The notes under the pieces were generated by a model that was not told the DNA's origin, ran no database searches, and saw only the letters and a list, made by a program, of their open reading frames with translations. Below, piece by piece: positions 43,892 through 52,674 of a stretch of 64,000 bases of DNA (positions are counted from its first letter, which is position 1; each line of letters opens with the position of its first letter). A program made the position numbers and the translations under genes. The DNA lies in the NCBI GenBank assembly GCA_016933025.1, contig JAFGBT010000006.1, positions 1 through 64,000 on the forward strand, in the 5' to 3' direction. This DNA is from Spirochaetota bacterium (lineage in GTDB: Bacteria > Spirochaetota > UBA4802 > UBA5550).

Positions 43892-45241
43892 TCATCTGTC
43901 CGCATATTTCCGTATCGCCAGATAATAGGCGCGCGCGACAAGGGCAACCCTTTCCGGCACTTTCCCATTACTGATTTCAACGAGTCTGACTGCCTCCTGC
44001 ATGTTGTTCTGCAGCAGTGGTTCACCGAGACAAAGCGGGCCGCGTACCAGGCGGGTCATCCTTAAATTTCGCGAGTAGACCCCCTTCCGGCAGATGCCCG
44101 CCCTGCGCGCGCCGGGGAAGCGGTCACCGGCAGGGGCAACTCCGAGAAGCTTCCTGAAGTTCCCGATCACATAGGACGAAAACCGTATCGACTCCTCGAG
44201 GTCGCTGGTAAGAATAAGCCTGAGGAACTCTATGCGCGACTCGACGGTATCGAGCTCACCGCGGAGAAAACAGCCGGGCACAAATGCCAGGCAAAAGTTT
44301 CGCCCCGTTTCCGACGTGGAGTCGACCACCTCCTCGCAAGCCGCCTTAAACGCCGCGGGGGACCGGTGCGGTTTTTCCATGACACGCAGCAGCCGGCCGT
44401 ATTTTTCCCTGAACCCGGCGGATTCCCCGAATGAATTATAATGGACGCTCACGGCAAGGTGCGGCCTGAAGGCGTTTATGATATTCGCGCGGTTCGGCAT
44501 CTCGTATTCGCTGTTGAAAAACTTGTAGCGCCTCTTTTCATTCGTGTCATTGAGAAGCTTCTCCGCATGTTCCGGGGTGATGAAGCCTTCATGCTGTTTC
44601 TCCCTCACCGACCGGCGGAAGTCGCGCCGGACCCAACGGTCAAAGGGAATGGGATATGTCTGGCGGCCCTGCTCTCTGGTGAGCATCACCTCCGCGCCGT
44701 CCCGCTCAAGGAGCTCTTTCAGTTCCATGGCCGTTGCCAGGTTGAGGCGCGCCTCGTAAAAGGTGATCGGCTTCCCGTCCGGGGCGAACAGCCACATGTA
44801 CTTGTTCTCCCGTTTCGCCTCGCTCATGGACCCGGCATTGTGCCCCGGGTCTATGGCGACCCTAAGTCCGGCAAGCGGCAGGACCGGATCCCCGCCGGGA
44901 CGGAACGGCGTTTCATCCATTGACAGCAGCTTCGTCCTGATATCTTGGTCAAACCGTCCTCCGCCCTTTGACAGATAGGCATCCCGGATTGACCTGCTGT
45001 CGAAGACGCGGAACATCTTAGCCGCAAGAGCATATTCGTCACGATAAATCCTGCATTCTATTCTGCCCTTTTCTTTGTCTTCGGGTGAAGCATAGATGGT
45101 TAATGAATCGCTCTCCAGCGAATAAAATCCGTTCAGCGAGATATCGCCGACGAGAAGCTTCAGGCGGCAATTCATTTTGTCGCAACCGCTCACCATCGCA
45201 ACGAGCAGGAAAATAATCGTGCATCTTAAATAATTCAACAA
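43892..45241 (-). CDS. N-acetylmuramoyl-L-alanine amidase lipoprotein
   Basis: 449 residues. Lipobox MVSGC gives Cys20. Residues 20-120 are of unknown fold. The amidase_3 zinc domain begins at AIDPGHNAG (His134), with the second ligand in FYEARLNL (Glu163) and the third in VSVHYNSF. The enzyme would cut the amide bond between MurNAc and the stem peptide in the periplasm, here likely tethered to a membrane. A 60-residue insertion (RREQGRQTYPIPFDRWVRR... region) and a long C-terminal extension with three Cys differ from typical AmiC. Downstream end is near the palindrome at 43864. Confidence 0.83.
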   Translation of the reverse strand: MLNYLRCTIIFLLVAMVSGCDKMNCRLKLLVGDISLNGFYSLESDSLTIYASPEDKEKGRIECRIYRDEYALAAKMFRVFDSRSIRDAYLSKGGGRFDQDIRTKLLSMDETPFRPGGDPVLPLAGLRVAIDPGHNAGSMSEAKRENKYMWLFAPDGKPITFYEARLNLATAMELKELLERDGAEVMLTREQGRQTYPIPFDRWVRRDFRRSVREKQHEGFITPEHAEKLLNDTNEKRRYKFFNSEYEMPNRANIINAFRPHLAVSVHYNSFGESAGFREKYGRLLRVMEKPHRSPAAFKAACEEVVDSTSETGRNFCLAFVPGCFLRGELDTVESRIEFLRLILTSDLEESIRFSSYVIGNFRKLLGVAPAGDRFPGARRAGICRKGVYSRNLRMTRLVRGPLCLGEPLLQNNMQEAVRLVEISNGKVPERVALVARAYYLAIRKYADR

Positions 45242-45601
45242 TTACTCCTATCAATGGCACCCATATAAATTCTTTTTTCAGCATGTCGCAATGCATTGTA
45301 TGCATGCAGTTCCCAATAAGTCATCACAAAAAAAAATATATTGATGTAATTGTCATCGCGGGGAGAAACCCGGCAGAACCGGGATATCCTCCATCGAATG
45401 AACCATGCTCATGATGGCGAGATGCTGGCCATCATTCCCCTAAGACTACGTGCGGGTTCCCTGAAAACTTTTCACTCATCATATAACTTTTTCTTGATAT
45501 GATCTATATACCATCTGTATTATTAAATAGGGATACAGCCATATCCTGTTACGGCTGTTATAACTGCCGCAGCAATCATTAAATATATAACGGGGTTGGC
45601 C
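45242..45601. other. Intergenic region, nothing recognised
   Basis: 360 bases between divergent genes. It has a small ACAGCC/GGCTGT hairpin (45535-45558) and otherwise no repeat or promoter I can defend. Confidence 0.4.
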
Positions 45602-45820
45602 ATGAAGGATACAATCAAACAGGTTATTATTCCGCATGCAATCGGGCTGGCTGTGATGATCGTCGGCTGGTATATCAGTATTGCCGATGTAGGTCTCTCG
45701 ACCCGTCTCAAGACCTACCAGGAGATCAGGTTTATCTCGATCCCGACCATCCTGGGGCTCATCCTGATATTTGCCGGCGCCTATTTCCCCAGGATATGGG
45801 CAAAGATTAAAATGAAATAA
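45602..45820 (+). CDS. Small two-helix membrane protein
   Basis: 72 residues from ATG 45602 (an in-frame TTG is two codons earlier). Two membrane segments, about 12-30 and 46-65, separated by a short polar loop with QEIRF, and a basic end (RIWAKIKMK) that suggests cytoplasmic termini. No family recognised. It is flanked by long intergenic regions, so it is monocistronic. Confidence 0.6.
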   Translation: MKDTIKQVIIPHAIGLAVMIVGWYISIADVGLSTRLKTYQEIRFISIPTILGLILIFAGAYFPRIWAKIKMK

Positions 45821-46277
45821 ATGTAGACAATATATAGCGTTCTGTTATTAATTCCTATCCGGTTAATAAATACCTGGATAGAGCACCCTCCTAATCAATA
45901 TCATTTAAATTTTTATCTGATTATAAATTCCTGATATAAACATGTTCAGGCCAATGGCAATGCATGGCCAAAATAAGGTTTTATCGGCGTCTGATTATGG
46001 CCTTTCCGGGCAATACATGAGAAAACAAATAAGGGGATTAACTCATCTGAAAAAGCCCGTAAAAACAGGTGACATAATAATTAAATGAACAATTCAGCCT
46101 ATGTGTATTAGTATTTTATACTACCACCTCATAAGATGGCTAATTTTTGATACATCAGACCCGTGCCAGACAATTAAATATATTAATTGTATATATTTAG
46201 CATCATAAATTTTTGGAAGTTCGCAAGATAGTGAATTCATTTTTTCGAATAAGCTCGTACCGCCCGGACGGTTGGAG
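45821..46277. other. AT-rich intergenic region
   Basis: About 455 bases before the seven-gene cluster. It is AT-rich with no open reading frame or repeat I can support; the cluster promoter must be here. Confidence 0.4.
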
Positions 46278-47645
46278 ATGTTTAATGAAGATTCTTATGG
46301 GTCTTCATGGAAAAGGATACGAAATATGATACGATTTATTTTTTATCTTGCCGTATCAGTTATAAAAGTCCACTTCAATAACCTGCTTTCAAGGAAGAGG
46401 TTGTTAAAGAACACTGAAAAAAGAGTGCTCAGGACCATCCGGCGGGCCTATGAAGACGTTCCCTATTATAAAAAGCTGTATGATGAATGGGGCGTCGATA
46501 TATCCGAAATAAAAACGATAGACGATTTGAGGCTCCTCCCCTGCATAACCAAGGACGAGATTCGCGAGAACTTCCCCGGCGGCATAATTTCCAGAAAAAA
46601 CAGGCTGGAGAAATGCCATTATTCAGCCACAACCGGTTCTACCGGGAAATCCCTTCCTTTTGTTTTCACAAAATCGACCTTCGCCTTCTACATCGCGACC
46701 GGCCTCCGGATGTACACCATGATAGGCTACCGTCCCTGGCATAAAATGGTATATATCAAGTATACCAAGCTTGACTACCCGCGTTTCGGGCCCTTTTTCC
46801 GCACGGAGCATATTCCTTCTACCATTCCGGTTGAACAGCAGATTGCCCAGCTGAGGAACGCCAAGCCCGATCTCCTGCTCGGGTACGCCTCGATTGTTTT
46901 CGAAATCGCCCAAAAGCTTACCGCGGACGATCTCCAGCACATCAGGCCGAAGTTCATCGGTATAAATTCCGAGCTGTCGACCCAGCACCAGAGGGACTTC
47001 ATCTCCCAGGTTTTCGGATGCCCGGTATATGACGAGTATTCAACCGAGGAGACGTGGATGGTGGCCTCGCAGTGCAGGGAAGGCAACTACCACCTCTACA
47101 TCGACAACGTCTGGGTCGAGTTTCTCGATAAAAACGGCAAGCCTGCGAGGCCCGGCGAGCAGGGCGAAATGGTCCTTACCACGACCCGGAGCTCCGCCAT
47201 GCCGTTCATACGCTACCGGATTGGCGACATCGGGCGGTACAGCGACTCTTCCTGCACATGCAGCCTCGGGTATCCCATCCTTAAGTCCTTTGAAGGAAGG
47301 TCGGACGACTCCTTCATACTCCCGAGCGGCAAATACATTTCATCCCTTAAGATCCTGAACACCTTCACGAAGTATATAAAGAAATACCTCTATCTCATGG
47401 AGGAATTCAAGATTATCCAGAAAGACAGCGGTTTTGTGGTTATCGAGCTCGTCAGGGGCAGTGAATACAACGATCAACATTTCCAGGAACTGGTTGACAG
47501 CCTTCATGCGATCTTCGGCGAACCGGTAACCATCAGCATTGAATTCGTCGATCACATAGAGATTAAAAACGGCATCAAGCGGAAGGCGATTGAATCATGG
47601 GTGAACAACAGGGAAAATGATACGGTCCTTACATCTGCTGTGTGA
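46278..47645 (+). CDS. PaaK/CapK-like adenylate-forming ligase
   Basis: 455 residues from ATG 46278 (TTG 46272 also possible; neither has an ideal ribosome site). PaaK family features: RRAYEDVPYYKKLYDEWGVD, the ATP motif SATTGSTGKS, YDEYSTEE, and FIRYRIGDIGRY. Members activate aryl or carboxylic acids as AMP esters, and many sit in polysaccharide (CapK) or secondary-metabolite clusters. A hydrophobic N-terminal segment (IRFIFYLAVSVIKVHF) is atypical for soluble PaaK and suggests membrane association. It is the first of seven co-directional genes. Confidence 0.85.
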   Translation: MFNEDSYGSSWKRIRNMIRFIFYLAVSVIKVHFNNLLSRKRLLKNTEKRVLRTIRRAYEDVPYYKKLYDEWGVDISEIKTIDDLRLLPCITKDEIRENFPGGIISRKNRLEKCHYSATTGSTGKSLPFVFTKSTFAFYIATGLRMYTMIGYRPWHKMVYIKYTKLDYPRFGPFFRTEHIPSTIPVEQQIAQLRNAKPDLLLGYASIVFEIAQKLTADDLQHIRPKFIGINSELSTQHQRDFISQVFGCPVYDEYSTEETWMVASQCREGNYHLYIDNVWVEFLDKNGKPARPGEQGEMVLTTTRSSAMPFIRYRIGDIGRYSDSSCTCSLGYPILKSFEGRSDDSFILPSGKYISSLKILNTFTKYIKKYLYLMEEFKIIQKDSGFVVIELVRGSEYNDQHFQELVDSLHAIFGEPVTISIEFVDHIEIKNGIKRKAIESWVNNRENDTVLTSAV

Positions 47646-47698
47646 CAGGACATGAAATAGATACTATATGATTCAGTACTAATGGAGGATAACACATA

Positions 47699-49240
47699 AT
47701 GTTTAAATCAAGAGTCATAGCAATTTTACTCGCAACCTTTTCGGCGGGCCTATTCTACAACAACGCGTTCCCGTGTGACGTCGCCGTCGTGTCGGCGCGC
47801 GTATCCTCGACCGGCAGGCCCTTCATATGGAAAAACAGGGACTGCTCGGCGTCCTGGCACCAGGAGATCAAGTATTTCGAGCCGGTCAGCACCAGGACGG
47901 GGGGCTACCTGATGGTCTGCGCGTTTGACGACACTGCCGATTTCAACAACGGAACGCCGGTAAACCCATCAGGCGGCGTGAACGAGGCGGGCTTTGCCAT
48001 ATCCTGCACCTCGGTATATGAAGAACTGGTACCCCTCCACGAAGCGGTCAACATCAACACCGATTTGATCAGGCATGCCCTGCAGGAGTGCGTCACCATC
48101 AGCGATCTTGACAAGCTGTTCAAGGGCTTCTCAGCCAGGCACGTCGGCAAGGTCATCAGCGGCAATTTCGTCGCCATCGACGCTTACGGCGGCGCCGCAC
48201 TGTACGAGGCCTATACCGGGATGATACTCGGCATGGTCCGCCCGGTCCAGTACCGGAAATACGACGCCAACAACGGCAAGGTGACCGAATTCAACGGCCT
48301 TTTTACCTTCACAAAGACCCCGAGCCAGGGTGACAGCTTCATCGGCTTCGTGAACCGCGCCAACTCCAACACGTACATACCATACAACTACGGCGAGGAA
48401 CGCAGGTGGCGCGCCGAGGAGATCCTTACCGATCTCGCGAACACGGGGAGGCTGAACCACCAGAACTGCATGATCGAGGTGGCCAAGGACGTCAACGGCC
48501 AGCAGCTGGACGCCAACGGAAACCAGATCGACCCGAACACGGTTCTCGATAACTACAGCACCACCTACTGCATCAGCCGGGCCGCCACCAGGCTCGGTAT
48601 GGTGGTTGACGGTGTTGCTTCGGGCAGCGACCCCCGCCTGAGCGTGTTCTGGTGCGTGCTGGGAGAGCCTTCTGCCGGCATCTTCATCCCCTACTTTGCC
48701 CATGCCCGCTCGACATCATGGCTCTCCTGGATTGATGATATTGAGCTTGACGGGACCCGGTATGACCTGAACGACACGTCGCTCTTGGCCAGGGCATGCA
48801 ATCGCCGTGAAATTTACGAGAACCTATTGTATGATGACAATTTGGGAGACTATTTGTCGGGCATGTATGATAAAAAAATCAACAAGCTGGAGCTCGCCAA
48901 GGTGCAGGAATGGACGTTCCCGCTCGAGAACTACCTGGTGCAGAGATGCGAAGAGGTGATGTCCGACATGACTCTTCACCCCTCCTATATTACCCCTGAA
49001 AACCTGAGGGGCTTCTCTGACTATTGCGCCTGGTATGCATACATGAATTACAACGAGGGTACTGACGATTATTACGCATGGGAATACGCCAAGCCATGGG
49101 ATCCCGTCTGGACCGGAACAACCCGCGGCGGCCTTGACGATGACGGCGGCTATTCTTCATCATTACCATTTACCGGGTATTCGAGCACTACCAACATGTC
49201 GCTTTTCGGTTTAATATTCACGGTTCTCGGAATGCTATAA
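47699..49240 (+). CDS. Exported Ntn-hydrolase (choloylglycine/penicillin-acyltransferase-like superfamily)
   Basis: 513 residues. A signal peptide ends at ...NNAFP, so Cys26 becomes the free N-terminal nucleophile (CDVAVVSARVSSTGRPFIWKNRDCS), as in Ntn-hydrolases of the C45/C59/C69 kind. GGVNEAGFAISCTS and a SGNFVAIDA segment fit the fold. Family members hydrolyse or transfer acyl groups on amides. A C-terminal hydrophobic end (FGLIFTVLGML) resembles a weak anchor. TAATGGAGGATAACACATA precedes the ATG, a clear ribosome site. Periplasmic or surface amide chemistry is inferred. Confidence 0.8.
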   Translation: MFKSRVIAILLATFSAGLFYNNAFPCDVAVVSARVSSTGRPFIWKNRDCSASWHQEIKYFEPVSTRTGGYLMVCAFDDTADFNNGTPVNPSGGVNEAGFAISCTSVYEELVPLHEAVNINTDLIRHALQECVTISDLDKLFKGFSARHVGKVISGNFVAIDAYGGAALYEAYTGMILGMVRPVQYRKYDANNGKVTEFNGLFTFTKTPSQGDSFIGFVNRANSNTYIPYNYGEERRWRAEEILTDLANTGRLNHQNCMIEVAKDVNGQQLDANGNQIDPNTVLDNYSTTYCISRAATRLGMVVDGVASGSDPRLSVFWCVLGEPSAGIFIPYFAHARSTSWLSWIDDIELDGTRYDLNDTSLLARACNRREIYENLLYDDNLGDYLSGMYDKKINKLELAKVQEWTFPLENYLVQRCEEVMSDMTLHPSYITPENLRGFSDYCAWYAYMNYNEGTDDYYAWEYAKPWDPVWTGTTRGGLDDDGGYSSSLPFTGYSSTTNMSLFGLIFTVLGML

Positions 49241-49283
49241 TAAAGGGCACGGGAAAAAACTCGGGATACGTTGAGACAACAAG

Positions 49284-50336
49284 ATGATTCCAGCACTTAA
49301 ATTACAGGATTATAACCGACCGGTCGAAGCGCCGCAGAAAAGGGTTGAACCAGAGCGCCAACCGGCGGCGCCCGTCAGCGAAAAGCGGACGATCCTATAC
49401 TATGTCAAGATAGCGGCCCCCTGGGTCGTGGGCATAGCCATCCTGGCATACCTTGTCTGGCGGATCGAGTTCAGCGCCCTGGTGAACGCGCTCGCGCGCG
49501 CCGACGTCGTCCTCTACGCTGCGGTGCTGGCCGCTTTCATAATCCTGAATTTTCTCGTGGACACGCAGAATCTCCAGGCAATCCTCACTCATTCCCGGCA
49601 CAGCATATCGTTCTCGGAAACGATGATGATACGGGGCGCCTCATACCTCCTCATGATCGTCGATTATACGCTGGGGATGAGCAGTATCGCATATTATTTA
49701 AAAAAATCAAAGGGGATCCCCTTTATCCGCGGAATGGGCCTGATGTTCGTATTGAACTTCACGACGCAAGCCTCTCTTCTGGTAATGGCCCTTGCCGGCT
49801 GCCTCCTCATGTCAGGATCGCCTTCGCACTGGCTTTCTAAAATGGCAATCGGATGCGGGGCGCTCCTTGCCTCCTCGCTGATCTTTCTCATCGGTTTGAA
49901 ATTGCTCCCCGAAAAGTCAATTTTCAGGAAGATCAAACGGAACGATCTCATGAAGGGGCTGGTCGAAAGCTCGGCGCGGACCTATCTCATAAACACACTG
50001 TACCGATGCGGCTTTTACTTCACCTTCATACTTTTCTTCTATGTGGCCGTCAGGGCATTCAACATGGACATTCCCTTCATGGCTCTGATCGCCTATGTCC
50101 CGGTCATCCTGCTCATCATCAGCATCCCGATATCGGCATTCGGGCTCGGGACATCCCAGGCTGCCATGCTCTTCCTGTTCAGGGACTATGGCACGCCGGC
50201 GCAGATCCTCGCCTTCAGCCTTGTTTACTCCGCCTCAATAATCATCGTACGAGGAATCATCGGGGCCTGTTATTACGGTATTATCACCAAGCGTGTTTCA
50301 TATAAAACAAAGATTTTACATGGAGAGGTATCATGA
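49284..50336 (+). CDS. LPG-synthase-type (UPF0104) integral membrane protein, flippase-like
   Basis: 350 residues. A cytoplasmic Pro/Arg-rich head (1-35) precedes about seven or eight membrane helices with the lysylphosphatidylglycerol-synthase TM-domain pattern (AFGLGTSQAAMLFLF near the end). In MprF this domain flips aminoacylated lipids, and similar proteins sit in polyprenyl or glycolipid clusters. There is no aminoacyltransferase domain. The stop overlaps the start of the CapA gene by four bases (ATGA). Confidence 0.82.
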   Translation: MIPALKLQDYNRPVEAPQKRVEPERQPAAPVSEKRTILYYVKIAAPWVVGIAILAYLVWRIEFSALVNALARADVVLYAAVLAAFIILNFLVDTQNLQAILTHSRHSISFSETMMIRGASYLLMIVDYTLGMSSIAYYLKKSKGIPFIRGMGLMFVLNFTTQASLLVMALAGCLLMSGSPSHWLSKMAIGCGALLASSLIFLIGLKLLPEKSIFRKIKRNDLMKGLVESSARTYLINTLYRCGFYFTFILFFYVAVRAFNMDIPFMALIAYVPVILLIISIPISAFGLGTSQAAMLFLFRDYGTPAQILAFSLVYSASIIIVRGIIGACYYGIITKRVSYKTKILHGEVS

Positions 50337-51589
50337 AAAAGACAGGAATAATCGCGCTATATGCAATATTTCTCGCAAGCGTAATCGCGCTTTTCGGATG
50401 CGGCGGCAACAGCGGGAATGATTTCCTGGGAATGCTTTCCGGCCAGGTGTCCGACCGTACACCGACGGACGACTCCGTTGACTATCAACCGGGTGATACC
50501 GGATACGGAACGGTCATCCCGAGCACAAACCCGGACAGCGATACTGTCGTTATTCCGGGCGATACGGAAACCGGCACAGGGACCGGAACCGGCACGGGGA
50601 CTGGAACGGGTACGGGGACCGGAACGGGTACGGGGACCGGAACGGGTACGGGGACCGGAACGGGTACGGGGACCGGAACGGGTACGGGCACAACCACAGT
50701 AGATGAAACCGTTAAACTGGTATTCACCGGTGACGTTATGCTTGCGCGTAAAGTCGCGGATGTGGTTGCAAGCAACGGCAATAATTACCAGTACCCGTTT
50801 ATGCATGTTGCCAGCTATTTAAGCGGTGCTGATTTCACCTTTGTCAACCTGGAGAGCATAATAAGCGACACTGGATTCCCGGACCTCACCCAGTCACTGC
50901 AGGGCATTGCGTTCCGGGCCGAGCCGGCAGCCATTAATGGCCTGACCTATGCCGGCATTGATATCGTTTCAGTCGCAAACAACCATGCTTTCGATTACGG
51001 CCGGGTAGCATTTGAAGACTGCCTGGCGCGGCTGACTGGCGCGGGAATCGCCTATATCGGCGGCGGTACCTTTGAAGATGCATATACCCCGAAAATATTC
51101 ACCATAAAGGGTGTTACATTCGCATTTTTGGCATTCACCCTCATTGGAGACGAGTTCGGCATGCGGGCGCAAAAGGACGACCCGCTGCAGGGATTGACCG
51201 CTCAGACCGGTGTCGCGTGGTTCTACAAAAAATACGCTGGTCCCGCAATAAATCAGGCTAAGAGACTGGCGGATATCGTCATCGTTTCAATACATTTTGG
51301 CGTTGAATATTCGACAATGCCGAGTGCGCTCCAGGATATGTACGGCCACTATTGCGTGGACCAGGGGGCGAACCTTGTCATCGGCCACCACCCCCACGTG
51401 ATAAACCCGGTCATGGTATATACCAAGGGATTCATCGCGTACTCGCTCGGCAATTTTATTTTCGATCAAAGCGATGAGGCCACCAAGAAGGGACTGGTAC
51501 TGGAAGTAATCGTGCGGAACAAAAAAATCGCCGAGGTAACGAGGAAACACGTTCAGATCAATTCAACGTATCAACCGGTGTTTCAATAA
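50333..51589 (+). CDS. CapA-family lipoprotein with Thr-Gly repeat linker
   Basis: 418 residues. Lipobox ALFGC gives lipidated Cys23. A linker follows (residues ~24-80), then about 20 Thr-Gly pairs (50571-50692). The CapA/metallophosphoesterase-like domain starts at KLVFTGDVMLAR, with FVNLESIIS, SVANNHAFDYG, IVSIHFGVEY, GHHPHVINPV and YSLGNFIFDQ. CapA acts in poly-gamma-glutamate capsule formation. No PgsB/PgsC partner is seen here. It is co-translated with the upstream flippase-like gene. Confidence 0.88.
   Translation: MKKTGIIALYAIFLASVIALFGCGGNSGNDFLGMLSGQVSDRTPTDDSVDYQPGDTGYGTVIPSTNPDSDTVVIPGDTETGTGTGTGTGTGTGTGTGTGTGTGTGTGTGTGTGTGTGTGTTTVDETVKLVFTGDVMLARKVADVVASNGNNYQYPFMHVASYLSGADFTFVNLESIISDTGFPDLTQSLQGIAFRAEPAAINGLTYAGIDIVSVANNHAFDYGRVAFEDCLARLTGAGIAYIGGGTFEDAYTPKIFTIKGVTFAFLAFTLIGDEFGMRAQKDDPLQGLTAQTGVAWFYKKYAGPAINQAKRLADIVIVSIHFGVEYSTMPSALQDMYGHYCVDQGANLVIGHHPHVINPVMVYTKGFIAYSLGNFIFDQSDEATKKGLVLEVIVRNKKIAEVTRKHVQINSTYQPVFQ
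50571..50692 (+). repeat. Short tandem repeat encoding Thr-Gly pairs
   Basis: Repeated GGNACNGGNAC units, with an 18-base sub-period (ACCGGAACGGGTACGGGG) seen at least four times. Length is likely to vary by slippage in multiples of six bases, keeping frame. Confidence 0.9.
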
Positions 51590-51595
51590 AAGAGT

Positions 51596-52606
51596 ATGAT
51601 AGCATTTAGAATCGACAACAGCGTCTCAGAGCGCAACCCTGTACGGAAGCTTGAGGAAAGACTCGAGGATCTCATCCCTCTCAAGCATTTCATCATAACA
51701 GGGTTTGCACGCAACGGCCTCTTTCTCCTCGTCAAGGCCTGCAAGTGGGAAAAGGCGGAGATCATTGTGCCGGCTTTCACCTGCTCCATAATCAGGCATA
51801 CGATTGAGGAAGCGGGCGCCGTTCCAGTGCCTGTCGATTCTGAGGATAACGGGATAAACATCGATCCCCGGAAAATTGAGAGGGCGATAACGCCGCTAAC
51901 CAGGGCATTATATGTCGTCCATACATATGGCACTGCAGCACAAATTGAAGCAATAGCCGCCATAGCGAAGAAGCATCGTTTGATGCTCATAGAAGACCTG
52001 GCTCATGCGCCTTTTGCGCTCTATAACGACAAACCGCTCGGCACGTTTGGCGATTTTGCCATCCTGAGCTTTACGAAAAAAATCATTAATTATGAAGGCG
52101 GGTCGATTGGCACAAACAATACCACCGTATACAAAAAAATGCTCCTGTTACAAAAAGAATACCAGCGCAGCCGCTCGATTTCCCTCAATTTTTTTATCGA
52201 TAATTACGTCCGTCTGGTCGGTTCCTGGTGGGAAACCAAGTTCTCTCCTGCGGCCCTTCTGTTGATGAAACTGAATGATATAATTAATGTAGTCATTCAT
52301 AAGGGAGCATACGGCATCAAGATTGATCATGAAAGATTTCATCCAAGCACGACAGCATGCCGGATAACCATCCGTCAGCTCGACTCGCTGTTTAAAAAAT
52401 ATCGAGATGAGGACAAAACTGCCTCGCAAAAGCAGTATTTTACAGGAACAGTAATGGAGCAGAACCGCCTCTACAGGCTGCTGTCATTCAGGACCTGGAG
52501 AAACAGCAACAGCCCGGGCTTATATCCGAGGGCAGACTATCTTTACAGCAATTATAGAATTTTTTCGAAGGCCATACACCTCTTCGGGCAGTTGACATCA
52601 TCCTGA
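51596..52606 (+). CDS. DegT/DnrJ/EryC1/StrS-family PLP-dependent aminotransferase
   Basis: 336 residues. Family pattern: ARNGLFLLVKACKWEKAEIIVPAFTCS (SxG/R...AL and PxFT), VVHTYGTAAQIEAI (HxYG), IEDLAHA (ED.A.A, PLP contact) and SFTKKI with Lys161 or Lys162 as the internal aldimine lysine (family SFxxTK). Usual length is about 370; this is a little short at the C-terminus. It transfers amino groups to keto-sugars or related ketones. It starts six bases after the CapA stop. The substrate may be an aminosugar or, given the neighbours, an amino ketone; unknown. Confidence 0.82.
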   Translation: MIAFRIDNSVSERNPVRKLEERLEDLIPLKHFIITGFARNGLFLLVKACKWEKAEIIVPAFTCSIIRHTIEEAGAVPVPVDSEDNGINIDPRKIERAITPLTRALYVVHTYGTAAQIEAIAAIAKKHRLMLIEDLAHAPFALYNDKPLGTFGDFAILSFTKKIINYEGGSIGTNNTTVYKKMLLLQKEYQRSRSISLNFFIDNYVRLVGSWWETKFSPAALLLMKLNDIINVVIHKGAYGIKIDHERFHPSTTACRITIRQLDSLFKKYRDEDKTASQKQYFTGTVMEQNRLYRLLSFRTWRNSNSPGLYPRADYLYSNYRIFSKAIHLFGQLTSS

Positions 52607-52674
52607 AGCGGAATGGATACAGACTATTAATAACCGAGGCAAACAAGCAGAGAAAATTACAAAAGGGGGACCAA

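Noticed and set aside
45523-45711. Antisense frame opposite the small membrane protein
   Set aside because: Lacks a ribosome site; the plus-strand frame has two well-formed membrane helices and a basic C-terminus.
50571-50692. Possible CRISPR-like array
   Set aside because: Units are contiguous without spacers and code for Thr-Gly; no cas genes in the window.
50357-50806. Repeat-rich antisense frame (PRTRSG repeats) across the Thr-Gly tract
   Set aside because: Direct by-product of the tandem repeat on the other strand; the sense frame has a lipobox and a CapA domain.
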